Source of the DNA: an uncultured Pseudorhodobacter sp.
GTDB taxonomy: Bacteria > Pseudomonadota > Alphaproteobacteria > Rhodobacterales > Rhodobacteraceae
Length of the DNA: 6,408 bases
Direction: 5' to 3'
Assembly: GCA_945957495.1 (NCBI GenBank)
Contig: CAMFLG010000191.1
Span: 1 to 6,408, forward strand
In this document: positions 1 through 5,516 of the stretch, piece by piece
Layout: every line of letters starts with the position of its first letter
How positions within the stretch are numbered: the first letter of the stretch is position 1
The notes under the pieces: generated by a model
Databases searched by the model: none
What the model was told of the DNA's origin: nothing
Seen by the model: only the letters and a program-made list of their open reading frames with translations
Position numbers and translations under genes: made by a program

Positions 1-805
1 GCGCATGAGCCGGCCCGGCGGGGGGCAAGCGCTTGTCAAGCGCACCGGCGTTGAACTAGTGCCCCTGCGCGGGCAGGTCCGCACCAAACTCCTCAGAGAT
101 CACCATGATGCCCTGATGCGGCCCATAGGTCTTGTAGGCCGAAAACAGATAGACATCGCAGCCAAGGCTGGGGAAATCCGGGAACCCGTGCGGCGCGTAA
201 GACACGCCATCCACCACCACCCGCGCGCCTGCAGCCCGCGCCAGCGCCGAAATCGCGGCCACATCGTTGATCTCGGCCACCACGTTCGAACAATGCGGAA
301 ACGCCACCAACCGCACCTTGCCATCCGCCAACAGCGCCCGCAGCCGCTCTGGGTCCAGCGCGCCGGTCTGCGGATCAACCTGCCATTCGCGCACCTCGAT
401 GCCCTCATCAATCAGCCGCCGCCAGACGCCAGAGTTCGCCTCATGATCCTGATTTGTCACCACAATCGCTGCGTTCTGCCCGCGCAGCCACAGCCGCACC
501 GCCTGCGCCAGAACATAGGTGTTCGCCGAGGTTGACGGCCCGAACGACACCTGCGGCCCCGTCACCCCCATCATCGCTGCCAATCGAGCCCGCGCCTCGT
601 CCATCTCGGCCCCGCCTGCCTGTGCCCCCGGATAGGGGCCATAGGGCTGCACCTTGCGATCGGTGTAAAACCGGTGCAACCGGTTCACCACCGCCGCACA
701 AGGGTAAGACCCCCCGGCATTTTCAAAAAACGCATGGCTTGACAGCACCGGGCTGGAAAACGCCGGAAACTGGCTGCGCACAAAGGTCATGTCTAGTTGG
801 GTCAT
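1..805 (-). pseudogene. Class V aminotransferase, cysteine-desulfurase-like, with in-frame amber stop; 3' end off window
   Basis: Read leftward from ATG at 805, with AAAGAG six bases upstream as a plausible ribosome binding site. The open part gives 249 residues and stops at TAG (58-56). It has the fold-type I PLP signature of SufS/CsdA-like enzymes: phosphate-binding GPSTSAN (89-95), PLP-stacking His121 in NQDHEANSG, Asp199 in VVVDG and the Schiff-base Lys225 in LFSAYKTYGPHQG. Family members are about 400 residues. Past the TAG the same frame reads FNAGALDKRLPPAGPAHA to the window edge. I recall relatives reading an aromatic residue, then FN, then KRL-PAGP-HA here. The TAG probably replaced a Tyr codon (TAT/TAC) by one base change, so the protein loses its C-terminal subdomain. 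Substrate is unknown; many relatives are not true cysteine desulfurases. A sequencing error at one base is the main alternative. Confidence 0.8.
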
Positions 806-1079
806 CGCTTGCTCTTTCGCGTTCGCATGTCACATCAGGGCACCCGGCACGGCCAAAACCACCGTCCTTCCGAATACCGGTCATGGCAGGTCTTCCAGCC
901 AGCCAACCCAAGGCGCAACGCCCCGGATGGCAGACCCCAAGCCGCGCCCCGGTCGGGCGCGCCGTGCTGTCGAATCGCAATCTATCCCTCGCGTTTTGGC
1001 GCGTAAAGCCGCAGCGTCATCCCGCCGCCTGCCCGGTTTTTCCGCAACCTGCCAGAGAAATTCCGCCGACGCCGGGTAA

Positions 1080-1089
1080 TTTGATCAAA
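1080..1089. promoter_or_regulatory. Perfect 10-bp palindrome TTTGATCAAA, possible operator
   Basis: The sequence TTTGATCAAA is a perfect AT-rich palindrome in a GC-rich gap, about 160 bases before the substrate-binding-protein start. It could be a regulator half-site pair. It lacks the four-base spacer of an FNR/FnrL box (TTGAT-N4-ATCAA), so I do not name a regulator. Chance occurrence is possible. Confidence 0.25.
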
Positions 1090-1111
1090 ATACCAACCAC
1101 CGCCGCGAATT

Positions 1112-1128
1112 CCTGCTTGCCAAGCAGG
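1112..1128. promoter_or_regulatory. Hairpin CCTGCTT-GCC-AAGCAGG upstream of substrate-binding protein
   Basis: The 7-bp arms are perfect around a three-base GCC loop. No T tract follows on either side, so it is not a standard intrinsic terminator. Its place about 120 bases before the transporter gene suits an operator or a leader hairpin, but nothing identifies the factor. Confidence 0.3.
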
Positions 1129-1249
1129 CAACCGCTGTGGAACCTGTCGCCAGTTGCAGAGTCGCCGCTGGTCCCCCAGCCCGACTTGCGCATATGCTGG
1201 TCGCTGCACGCAAGATGGCGGCCTTGATGCCAACAGCAGAGGAGCACTC

Positions 1250-2302
1250 ATGACCCGTTTCGCCAAATTCTTCGCCAGCACCGCCATCGCGCTGGCCTTT
1301 TCCACCGCCGCTCATGCCGCCGACCCCGATTTGGTCGTGTTTGACTGGGCCGGTTTCGAAAATCAGGCGCTGATCGAGGATTATGTCGCCAAATACGGCC
1401 AGATGCCGACCTACGCCTTCTTCGGCGATGACGACGAGGCGTTCCAGAAAGTGTCCAACGGTTTCAAGGCCGATGTCGCCCACCCCTGCGCGCAGATGGT
1501 GCAGAAATACCGTGACGCCGGCCTGATCGAGCCCTGGGATATCTCGAAAATCCCGCTCTATGGCGAAATCGGCGAACGCTACAAGACCTCGAAAATCTTC
1601 GCGGATGATCAGGGTGTCTGGTACATCCCCACCGACGGCGCATATACCGCCATCGCCTACAACACCGAACAAGTGACGCCCGAACAGGTCGCCTCGTTGC
1701 AGGTCTTTGTCGATCCCGCCTTCGCAGGCCGCATCTCGCTGCCCGACAACACCGATGACACCTGGTCGCTGGCCCTGCTGGCCACCGGCGTTTCGGATTG
1801 GACCAACATCACCGAAGAGCAGTTCCAGGCCGCTGCCGCATGGCTGCGTCAGGCGCACCAGAACGTGCGCACCTATTGGGCTGACCCGTCGGAACTGGCG
1901 CAGCTGATGAAAACCGGCGAAGTCGTGATCGCCTGGACCTGGAACGACGGCGTGGCCACCCTGCGCCGCGAAGGCGTGCCGGTGGCGTTCCAGCGCACCC
2001 CGAAAGAGGGCGTGGCGAACTGGTTCTGCGGCTATGTCAACTTCAAGGACGCACCCGGTTCCGAAGAGAAAGCCTATGATTTCATCAACGCCTGGCTGGC
2101 GCATGGCTCGGCCAAGGGCCTGCTGGAAAACTTCGGCTATGTCCATTCGAACGATGTCGCCATGTCAGAGATTTCGATTGATCAGCTGAAGGCGGGCGAC
2201 GTGGATCCGGTCAACGGCATCCTTTTGTCGCAAACCCCGATCGACCCCGCCATGCGCGACCGCATGACGCAAGAGTTCGAAACCATCAAAGCCGGTTTCT
2301 GA
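1250..2302 (+). CDS. ABC transporter extracellular substrate-binding protein, PotD-like (spermidine/putrescine-type)
   Basis: Encodes 350 residues of a periplasmic binding protein that would capture a small solute, probably a polyamine or related amine or organic ion, for an ABC importer. The start is set by AGAGGAG (1238-1244) six bases before ATG. A Sec signal peptide follows: basic TRFAK, a hydrophobic core, and AHA at 21-23 before ADP, giving a mature start near Ala24. The fold resembles E. coli PotD in order: VVFDWAGFE (29-37), ADVAHPC (74-80), WYIPTDGAYTAIAYN (124-138), SLPDNTDDTW (163-172), GEVVIAWTWNDG (223-234) and WFCGYVNFKD (258-267). These aromatic and acidic positions match the regions that line the PotD amine pocket. 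The mature protein has Cys80 and Cys260, which might form a disulfide. It ends with tandem in-frame stops (TGA TAG). No permease or ATPase gene lies beside it, so the partner must be elsewhere. Substrate is inferred only from family. Confidence 0.88.
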   Translation: MTRFAKFFASTAIALAFSTAAHAADPDLVVFDWAGFENQALIEDYVAKYGQMPTYAFFGDDDEAFQKVSNGFKADVAHPCAQMVQKYRDAGLIEPWDISKIPLYGEIGERYKTSKIFADDQGVWYIPTDGAYTAIAYNTEQVTPEQVASLQVFVDPAFAGRISLPDNTDDTWSLALLATGVSDWTNITEEQFQAAAAWLRQAHQNVRTYWADPSELAQLMKTGEVVIAWTWNDGVATLRREGVPVAFQRTPKEGVANWFCGYVNFKDAPGSEEKAYDFINAWLAHGSAKGLLENFGYVHSNDVAMSEISIDQLKAGDVDPVNGILLSQTPIDPAMRDRMTQEFETIKAGF

Positions 2303-2320
2303 TAGCGTCAGATGCAACAC

Positions 2321-2355
2321 ACCGCCCTGGGGAAACCTCGGGCGGTTTTGCTTTG
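2321..2355 (+). terminator. Rho-independent terminator after the substrate-binding protein
   Basis: Arms ACCGCCC (2321-2327) and GGGCGGT (2340-2346) are exact complements. The stem can extend inward through GGGG/CCTC with a bulged T. A TTTTGCTTT tract follows directly. It lies 18 bases after the stop codon and suggests the binding-protein gene is transcribed alone. Confidence 0.8.
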
Positions 2356-2375
2356 GCCCAATCCGCACCGAGGGC

Positions 2376-2700
2376 CACGCCCGACCTCGGGAAGGCGCGC
2401 CGACCCTTGTTTTGGGGGCATTATGCCTCCATGCCCGGCCCGCGCAGGTTTGCGCGGGCGCTCGAACCTGAAAACGGTCCACTGGACCGCTTTCACCCCG
2501 CCAAGGGCGGGGTCGGTTCTCGCCCCACCGAATTTCTGCTGGCAACCGCTCAAATCGCGCCCTCCGGGTGGGGTGAAGCGGGGCCACAGCACCTGTGGCG
2601 CGGCGTAAGCCCCCTTCACGGGCGCGGCCCGGCGGACTTCGCCCTTGATTCCGGGCAAAGGGAAGATTGGGATGAATGCGCACCCCAATTTCCCAATCCC
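2376..2700. repeat. Hairpin-rich non-coding block, probable dispersed palindromic element
   Basis: No coding sequence is supported here, but stem-loops are packed densely. GGCAT-T-ATGCC is at 2417-2427. GCCCGCGCA-GGTT-TGCGCGGGC at 2438-2459 has a perfect 9-bp stem. GAAAaCGGTCC-ACT-GGACCGcTTTC at 2470-2494 has one mismatch. ACCCCGCC-AAG-GGCGGGGT at 2495-2513 has a perfect 8-bp stem. GCCACAG-CAC-CTGTGGC at 2583-2599 has a perfect 7-bp stem and is enclosed by GTGAAG/CTTCAC (2573-2578 with 2614-2619). GATTGGG recurs inverted as CCCAATC near 2665-2700. Such clustering is typical of interspersed repeats in alphaproteobacterial genomes, and the block looks familiar from Rhodobacteraceae intergenic regions, but I cannot search for copies. 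Short open frames crossing it in both directions look spurious. Confidence 0.45.
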
Positions 2701-2758
2701 CTCCCACCCCAAAACGCGCTATGTCTCACCAACACTCCCCATCCAACAATGGCCCCGC

Positions 2759-3475
2759 ATGTCCGACTGGTTCACCACCACCTCCGTTGCCCCCGGCATC
2801 ACCCTCACCACCGAGCCTTGGGTGAACGACTATTTCCGCGCCAACTGCTACACCGTTCAGGGGCGCGAGGCGGACCTTCAGTTTGATTTCTGCATGGGCC
2901 TCGTCCCCCTGCGCCCCGCCTTGCCCTTGTCGGGCAAACCCGTCATCGCCGTCGCCAGCCACGGCCATATCGACCACATCGGTGGCTTTCACGAATTCGA
3001 CACAAGGCTTGGCCACGCCGCCGAGGCCGCGGGTTTTGCCAGCATGGCCGAATCCGCGACGCTGAAAGAGGCCTATGTCTCGGAACGCTACGGCCCCGCC
3101 CTGCTGCGCCCGCCGCACCCTGACTTCAACCTTGCAACCTGGGAACTCACCCCCGCCCCCCTGACCCGCACGATTGCCGAAGGCGACAGCATCGACCTTG
3201 GCAACCGCCGCTTTACCGTCCTGCACCTGCCCGGCCATTCCCCCGGCGGCATCGCCCTGCTGGATGAGGTGGCGGGCATCCTTCTCGCCGGGGACGTGAT
3301 CTATGATGACAGCCTGTTGGATGAATTGCCCGGCTCCAGCATCCCCGATTATCTGGCCTCGATGCAGCGCCTGCTGGATCTTGACTGCCGCCTGATCCTC
3401 GCCGGTCACGGCGCAGCCTTTGACCGCCCCCGGATGCAAGACCTCGCCCGCGCCTATATCGCCTCCAGAACCTGA
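2759..3475 (+). CDS. Metallo-beta-lactamase-fold hydrolase
   Basis: Encodes 238 residues of a cytoplasmic-type metallo-beta-lactamase-fold enzyme, with no signal peptide seen. The metal ligands are complete: the HxHxDH motif is HGHIDH (His68, His70, Asp72, His73), followed by GG; His160 is in LPGHSPGG; Asp179 is in LLAGDVIYDD; His217 is in LAGHGAAF. This pattern, with HSPGG and a late GHG, fits the glyoxalase II-like/general hydrolase branch binding one or two Zn or Fe ions. Substrate cannot be read from sequence; thioesters, lactones and phosphodiesters are all used in the family. The ATG at 2759 was chosen because the protein aligns as a full domain from there (MSDWFTTTSVAPGI). It has no clear Shine-Dalgarno. 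An in-frame ATG at 2672 or TTG at 2645 would add a tail made from the hairpin-rich block, which is unlikely. It appears monocistronic. Confidence 0.85.
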   Translation: MSDWFTTTSVAPGITLTTEPWVNDYFRANCYTVQGREADLQFDFCMGLVPLRPALPLSGKPVIAVASHGHIDHIGGFHEFDTRLGHAAEAAGFASMAESATLKEAYVSERYGPALLRPPHPDFNLATWELTPAPLTRTIAEGDSIDLGNRRFTVLHLPGHSPGGIALLDEVAGILLAGDVIYDDSLLDELPGSSIPDYLASMQRLLDLDCRLILAGHGAAFDRPRMQDLARAYIASRT

Positions 3476-3524
3476 TCCGCGCCGCAAAAGTTAACGCCAG
3501 CTGCCGCAGCCAACGCCCGCCATT

Positions 3525-3628
3525 TTAGAGCCTGTCTGGTTTTCATAGATACATGCGGATCGAAATTCGCGGTCGAGCGCAGCGAGAGGTAGCAATTTTC
3601 GATTCCGTGTTAACCAGACAGGCTTTAG
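3525..3628. mobile_element. MITE-like element: 13-bp terminal inverted repeats flanked by TTAG duplication
   Basis: AGCCTGTCTGGTT (3529-3541) recurs as its exact complement AACCAGACAGGCT (3612-3624). Imperfect pairing extends to TA(G/A)AGCC outside and TT/AA-CA inside. TTAG lies directly outside each end (3525-3528 and 3625-3628), as expected of a target-site duplication. The roughly 96-bp interior has no coding capacity. It carries a second inverted pair, CGGATCGAAATT (3556-3567) with AATTTTCGATTCCG (3594-3607), so the whole element can fold on itself. The GAGCCTGTC-like end and TTAG (or TTA) duplication fit non-autonomous derivatives of IS5-family elements (YTAR or TNA targets), but that family link is an inference. 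No transposase is in the window. Confidence 0.65.
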
Positions 3629-3680
3629 CATACGTTTGGCATACGTTCTGACATACGTCAGGCATACGTCCGGAATACCC
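3629..3680 (+). repeat. Tandem CATACGT array, four exact and one degenerate unit, 11-12 bp period
   Basis: CATACGT occurs exactly at 3629, 3640, 3652 and 3663. A decayed unit, AATACCC, sits one further period on at 3674. Start-to-start spacing is 11, 12, 11 and 11 bases, close to one helical turn, and three of the four exact copies have a G two bases upstream (GG or GA). Same-face spacing suggests a binding-site array for a protein. The array ends 44 bases before the -35 of the ssrA promoter, so control of ssrA is the natural hypothesis. A simple tandem duplication without function is possible. Confidence 0.7.
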
Positions 3681-3724
3681 GGCCAAACCCGGTTCCGCCC
3701 GCCTTAACGCGGCGCACGCTGGCC

Positions 3725-3753
3725 TTGTGCCGCACTCGGCCTGCGCCTATATA
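3725..3753 (+). promoter_or_regulatory. Sigma70-type promoter of ssrA
   Basis: TTGTGC (3725-3730) and TATATA (3748-3753) are separated by 17 bases, a good match to housekeeping -35/-10 elements and unusually AT-rich for this region. Initiation would fall near 3760, just before the folded acceptor part of tmRNA. Confidence 0.65.
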
Positions 3754-3844
3754 AGGGGTGTTCCGGGCTTGCCTGGGACTATGGCGATAAACGCACCCAT
3801 AATAAACGGCTCGGACCCGGGGGCGGTACCCGGCGACTCCACCA

Positions 3845-3868
3845 AACTTCCCGGCATTGCGGGCGATT
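3845..3868 (+). other. tmRNA internal transcribed spacer
   Basis: These 24 bases lie between the acceptor 3' CCA and the first G of the coding piece. They can form CCCG (3850-3853) with CGGG (3860-3863). In permuted tmRNAs this spacer is removed by tRNA-type processing enzymes to give two RNAs; here this is inferred from gene layout. Confidence 0.75.
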
Positions 3869-3953
3869 GGGGTCGAAATAGGATCGACGAACGTCTAAAG
3901 GGGCCAGCTTTCGCTCGGTGAGCTACCACCGTTATCGGTGCAAACGTACAGTT

Positions 3954-3995
3954 GCCAATGACAACCGTGCTCCGGCAATGGCTCTGGCTGCGTAA
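3954..3995 (+). other. tmRNA tag reading frame, ANDNRAPAMALAA plus TAA
   Basis: From the resume codon GCC at 3954 the frame reads ANDNRAPAMALAA and stops at TAA (3993-3995). The AND start is the alphaproteobacterial form, and the LAA end is the ClpX-recognised degron. CTGC (3988-3991) and GCAG (3996-3999) pair around a GTAA tetraloop that contains the stop codon, with further pairing of CTC to GAG (3982-4005), equivalent to helix 5 of tmRNA. The adaptor that reads such tags is encoded at 5517. Confidence 0.88.
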
Positions 3996-4050
3996 GCAGT
4001 TCGAGTCGCCGAAACTAAGTCCCTGCGCTTAGCCGCGTAGGGCGGGGTCC

Positions 4051-4084
4051 GCCGGAACCTGGCAACAGAATCCGGCACCTTTTC
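4051..4084 (+). terminator. Candidate terminator at the 3' end of ssrA
   Basis: GCCGG (4051-4055) pairs with CCGGC (4072-4076), with TTTT at 4080-4083. The stem is short and is also part of the tmRNA 3' structure, so it may serve both as RNA end and terminator. The hairpin at 4105-4126 is an alternative. Confidence 0.4.
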
Positions 4085-4104
4085 AATAAGTTATACGCTG
4101 AAAC

Positions 4105-4126
4105 CCCTGCCGCCCAAATGGCAGGG
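4105..4126. other. Hairpin CCCTGCC/GGCAGGG between ssrA and chrA
   Basis: Seven-base perfect arms flank an eight-base loop (4112-4119). No T run follows, so it is a weak terminator at best. It could instead be a leader structure or operator for chrA, whose start is about 80 bases on. Confidence 0.35.
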
Positions 4127-4206
4127 TCTGCAACTGCGTCCCATTTCCCGCTTGACCAATGGCTGCCCTTTGCGTCCCCTGCCCAGACGCAACAGGATGC
4201 CCGCCC

Positions 4207-5454
4207 ATGCCCCCCAGCCTGCAAGACCTGACCCGCGCCTTCGCCCGCATTGGCCTGTTGTCCTTCGGTGGCCCGGCCGCACAAATCTCGCTGATGCACC
4301 GCGAGATCGTCGATGAACGGCAATGGGTTACAGAGAAGGACTATCTCTCTGCCCTGTCGTTCTGCATGCTTTTGCCCGGACCAGAGGCGATGCAACTGGC
4401 CACATGGATCGGCTGGCGCCAGCATGGCACCTTGGGCGGCCTGATCGCGGGCGGGCTGTTCGTGCTGCCCGGCGCGATTGTTGTTCTCGCCCTGTCGATG
4501 ATTTACGCGGCATGGGGCACCCTTCCCATGGTCGCGGCCCTGTTCACCGGCATTCAGGCCGCCGTTCTGGCCGTTGTGGTCGAGGCGCTGCTGCGCGTCT
4601 CAAAACGCGCGCTGAAATCGCGCAGCCAATGGGTCATCGCAGCCCTCGCCTTCGCGGCGCTGTTCCTGTTCGCCATCCCCTTTCCCGTGGTGATTCTGGC
4701 GGCTGCAGTCTGGGGATTCCTGACCACCCGCGACCCCGGCCAGCCCAGCACCACCCCCGCACCCTGGCGCGAATCCCTGACTGCCGCTGCGGTCTGGGGC
4801 GCGGTCTGGCTGCTGCCTTTGGCCGGATTGCTGCTGTTCGGTCCTACCCTTCTGGCCGAAATCGCCCTGTTCTTTTCCAAACTGGCGCTGCTGACCTTTG
4901 GCGGCGCCTACGCGGTTCTGACATGGATGGCGCAAGAGGTCGTTCAGCAAAAGCAATGGCTTACCCTGCCAGAGATGATTGATGGACTGGGCCTTGCCGA
5001 AACCACCCCCGGCCCGCTGATCCTTGTGACGCAGTTCGTGGGCTACCTTGCCGCCTATCGGCAGGGCGGTGTGCTGCTGGGTCTGGCGGGCGCCGTCGTG
5101 ACGCTGTGGATGACCTTCGCCCCGTGCTTCCTGTGGATATTCGCAGGCGCGCCGTGGATCGCCCGGCTAACCGCCGCCCCGCGTCTGACCGGTGCGCTGC
5201 ACGCCATCACCGCCGCCGTGGTTGGCGTGATTGCCAACCTGTCGCTGTGGTTTGCCGCCCATGTGCTGTTCGCCCGCATCGAAACCCTGCAGTCGGGCCC
5301 CTTGCATCTGATCTGGCCCCACCCTGCCAGCCTGAACCCGCTGGCCGCCGCCCTTGCTGCCGCCACCGCCTACCTTTTGCTCAAACGCCACTGGCCCTTG
5401 CCGCTGGTCCTCGCGCTCTCGGCCGCAGCCTCTGCCGCAGTTGCAGCATTGTGA
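4207..5454 (+). CDS. chrA: Chromate efflux transporter, CHR family (long two-domain form)
   Basis: Encodes 415 residues of an inner-membrane protein of the CHR family, whose characterised members export chromate and give Cr(VI) resistance. It has the two homologous halves of long-chain CHR proteins. The N-terminal half has FGGP (20-23), LLPGPEAMQLATWIGW (55-70) and hydrophobic segments near 76-100, 105-129 and 142-172. The C-terminal half has FGGAY (231-235), TTPGPLILVTQFVGY (266-280) and segments near 287-313, 330-353 and 378-414. A short polar loop at 173-190 joins the halves. The ATG at 4207 is preferred because AGGA (4194-4197) lies nine bases upstream; an in-frame ATG at 4159 has no ribosome binding site and would add 16 residues lacking family character. 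No chrB regulator is beside it. Many alphaproteobacterial CHR proteins are untested, so the real substrate may differ from chromate. A 62-base gap separates it from sspB. Confidence 0.92.
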   Translation: MPPSLQDLTRAFARIGLLSFGGPAAQISLMHREIVDERQWVTEKDYLSALSFCMLLPGPEAMQLATWIGWRQHGTLGGLIAGGLFVLPGAIVVLALSMIYAAWGTLPMVAALFTGIQAAVLAVVVEALLRVSKRALKSRSQWVIAALAFAALFLFAIPFPVVILAAAVWGFLTTRDPGQPSTTPAPWRESLTAAAVWGAVWLLPLAGLLLFGPTLLAEIALFFSKLALLTFGGAYAVLTWMAQEVVQQKQWLTLPEMIDGLGLAETTPGPLILVTQFVGYLAAYRQGGVLLGLAGAVVTLWMTFAPCFLWIFAGAPWIARLTAAPRLTGALHAITAAVVGVIANLSLWFAAHVLFARIETLQSGPLHLIWPHPASLNPLAAALAAATAYLLLKRHWPLPLVLALSAAASAAVAAL

Positions 5455-5516
5455 ACCGCCCCCCTTCCCTTCAGGGCCAAATCGCCTATGTTGTCCCTAT
5501 TGCAAGAGGATGACTC

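Larger units (their letters stand above)
806..1249. other. Divergent intergenic region between aminotransferase and substrate-binding protein
   Basis: This stretch of 444 bases separates two divergently read genes, so it should hold promoters for both. I find no coding region here: open frames crossing it lack a ribosome binding site and recognisable protein sequence. I cannot assign a convincing -35/-10 pair for either gene. The only clear structures are the palindrome at 1080-1089 and the hairpin at 1112-1128, listed separately. Confidence 0.5.
3757..4078 (+). ncRNA. ssrA: Transfer-messenger RNA, circularly permuted two-piece alphaproteobacterial type
   Basis: tmRNA rescues stalled ribosomes and adds a degradation tag. 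The acceptor end precedes the coding part, the alphaproteobacterial permutation. The acceptor piece ends in CGACTCC-ACCA (3834-3844) and the coding piece begins GGGGTCG (3869-3875). These pair as a 7-bp acceptor stem with a G-U at the third pair, the alanyl-tRNA synthetase identity element. The T-arm is CCGGG-GGCGGTA-CCCGG (3817-3833); its loop lacks the usual TTC. GGATCGACG (3881-3889) matches the conserved 5' D-region of tmRNA. The 24-nt spacer 3845-3868 should be excised. Candidate pseudoknots are AGCT/AGCT with CGGTG/CACCG (3906-3931) and CTAAG/CTTAG with CCCTGCG/CGTAGGG (4015-4042). AACCTGGCAACAGAA (4056-4070) is a familiar 3' segment of permuted tmRNA coding pieces. Outer ends are approximate. 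Confidence 0.95.

Noticed and set aside
454..1227. Plus-strand open frame of 257 codons across the aminotransferase 5' end and the intergenic gap
   Set aside because: Pro/Arg/Ser-rich low-quality translation, no ribosome binding site, no recognisable domain; shadow of the real minus-strand gene.
1085..2146. Long minus-strand open frame of 353 codons
   Set aside because: It is antisense to the PotD-like gene, which has a signal peptide, ribosome binding site and family motifs. Long antisense frames are expected in GC-rich coding DNA.
2308..2712. Minus-strand open frame of 134 codons (and the overlapping 2165-2707 frame) over the hairpin block
   Set aside because: The translation follows repeated palindromic DNA and has no domain or credible start. 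Similar frames are probably annotated as hypothetical proteins, but the DNA structure explains them better.
2726..3487. Minus-strand open frame of 253 codons
   Set aside because: Antisense to the metallo-hydrolase, whose metal-binding motifs show which strand is coding.
3629..3680. CRISPR array
   Set aside because: Units are only 7 bases with 4-5 base gaps, far too short for CRISPR repeats and spacers; treated as a binding-site-like tandem repeat.
3812..3844. A tRNA gene ending in CCA
   Set aside because: Only a T-arm and the 3' acceptor strand are present. The 5' acceptor strand lies downstream at 3869, which is the permuted tmRNA layout.
3727..3921. Small open frames on both strands at 3727-3929
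   Set aside because: They overlap the tmRNA acceptor and coding pieces, which are supported by paired structure and the tag sequence.
5055..5513. Alternate-frame open frames inside chrA
   Set aside because: Overlapping shadows without ribosome binding sites; the ChrA frame has continuous membrane segments and conserved motifs.
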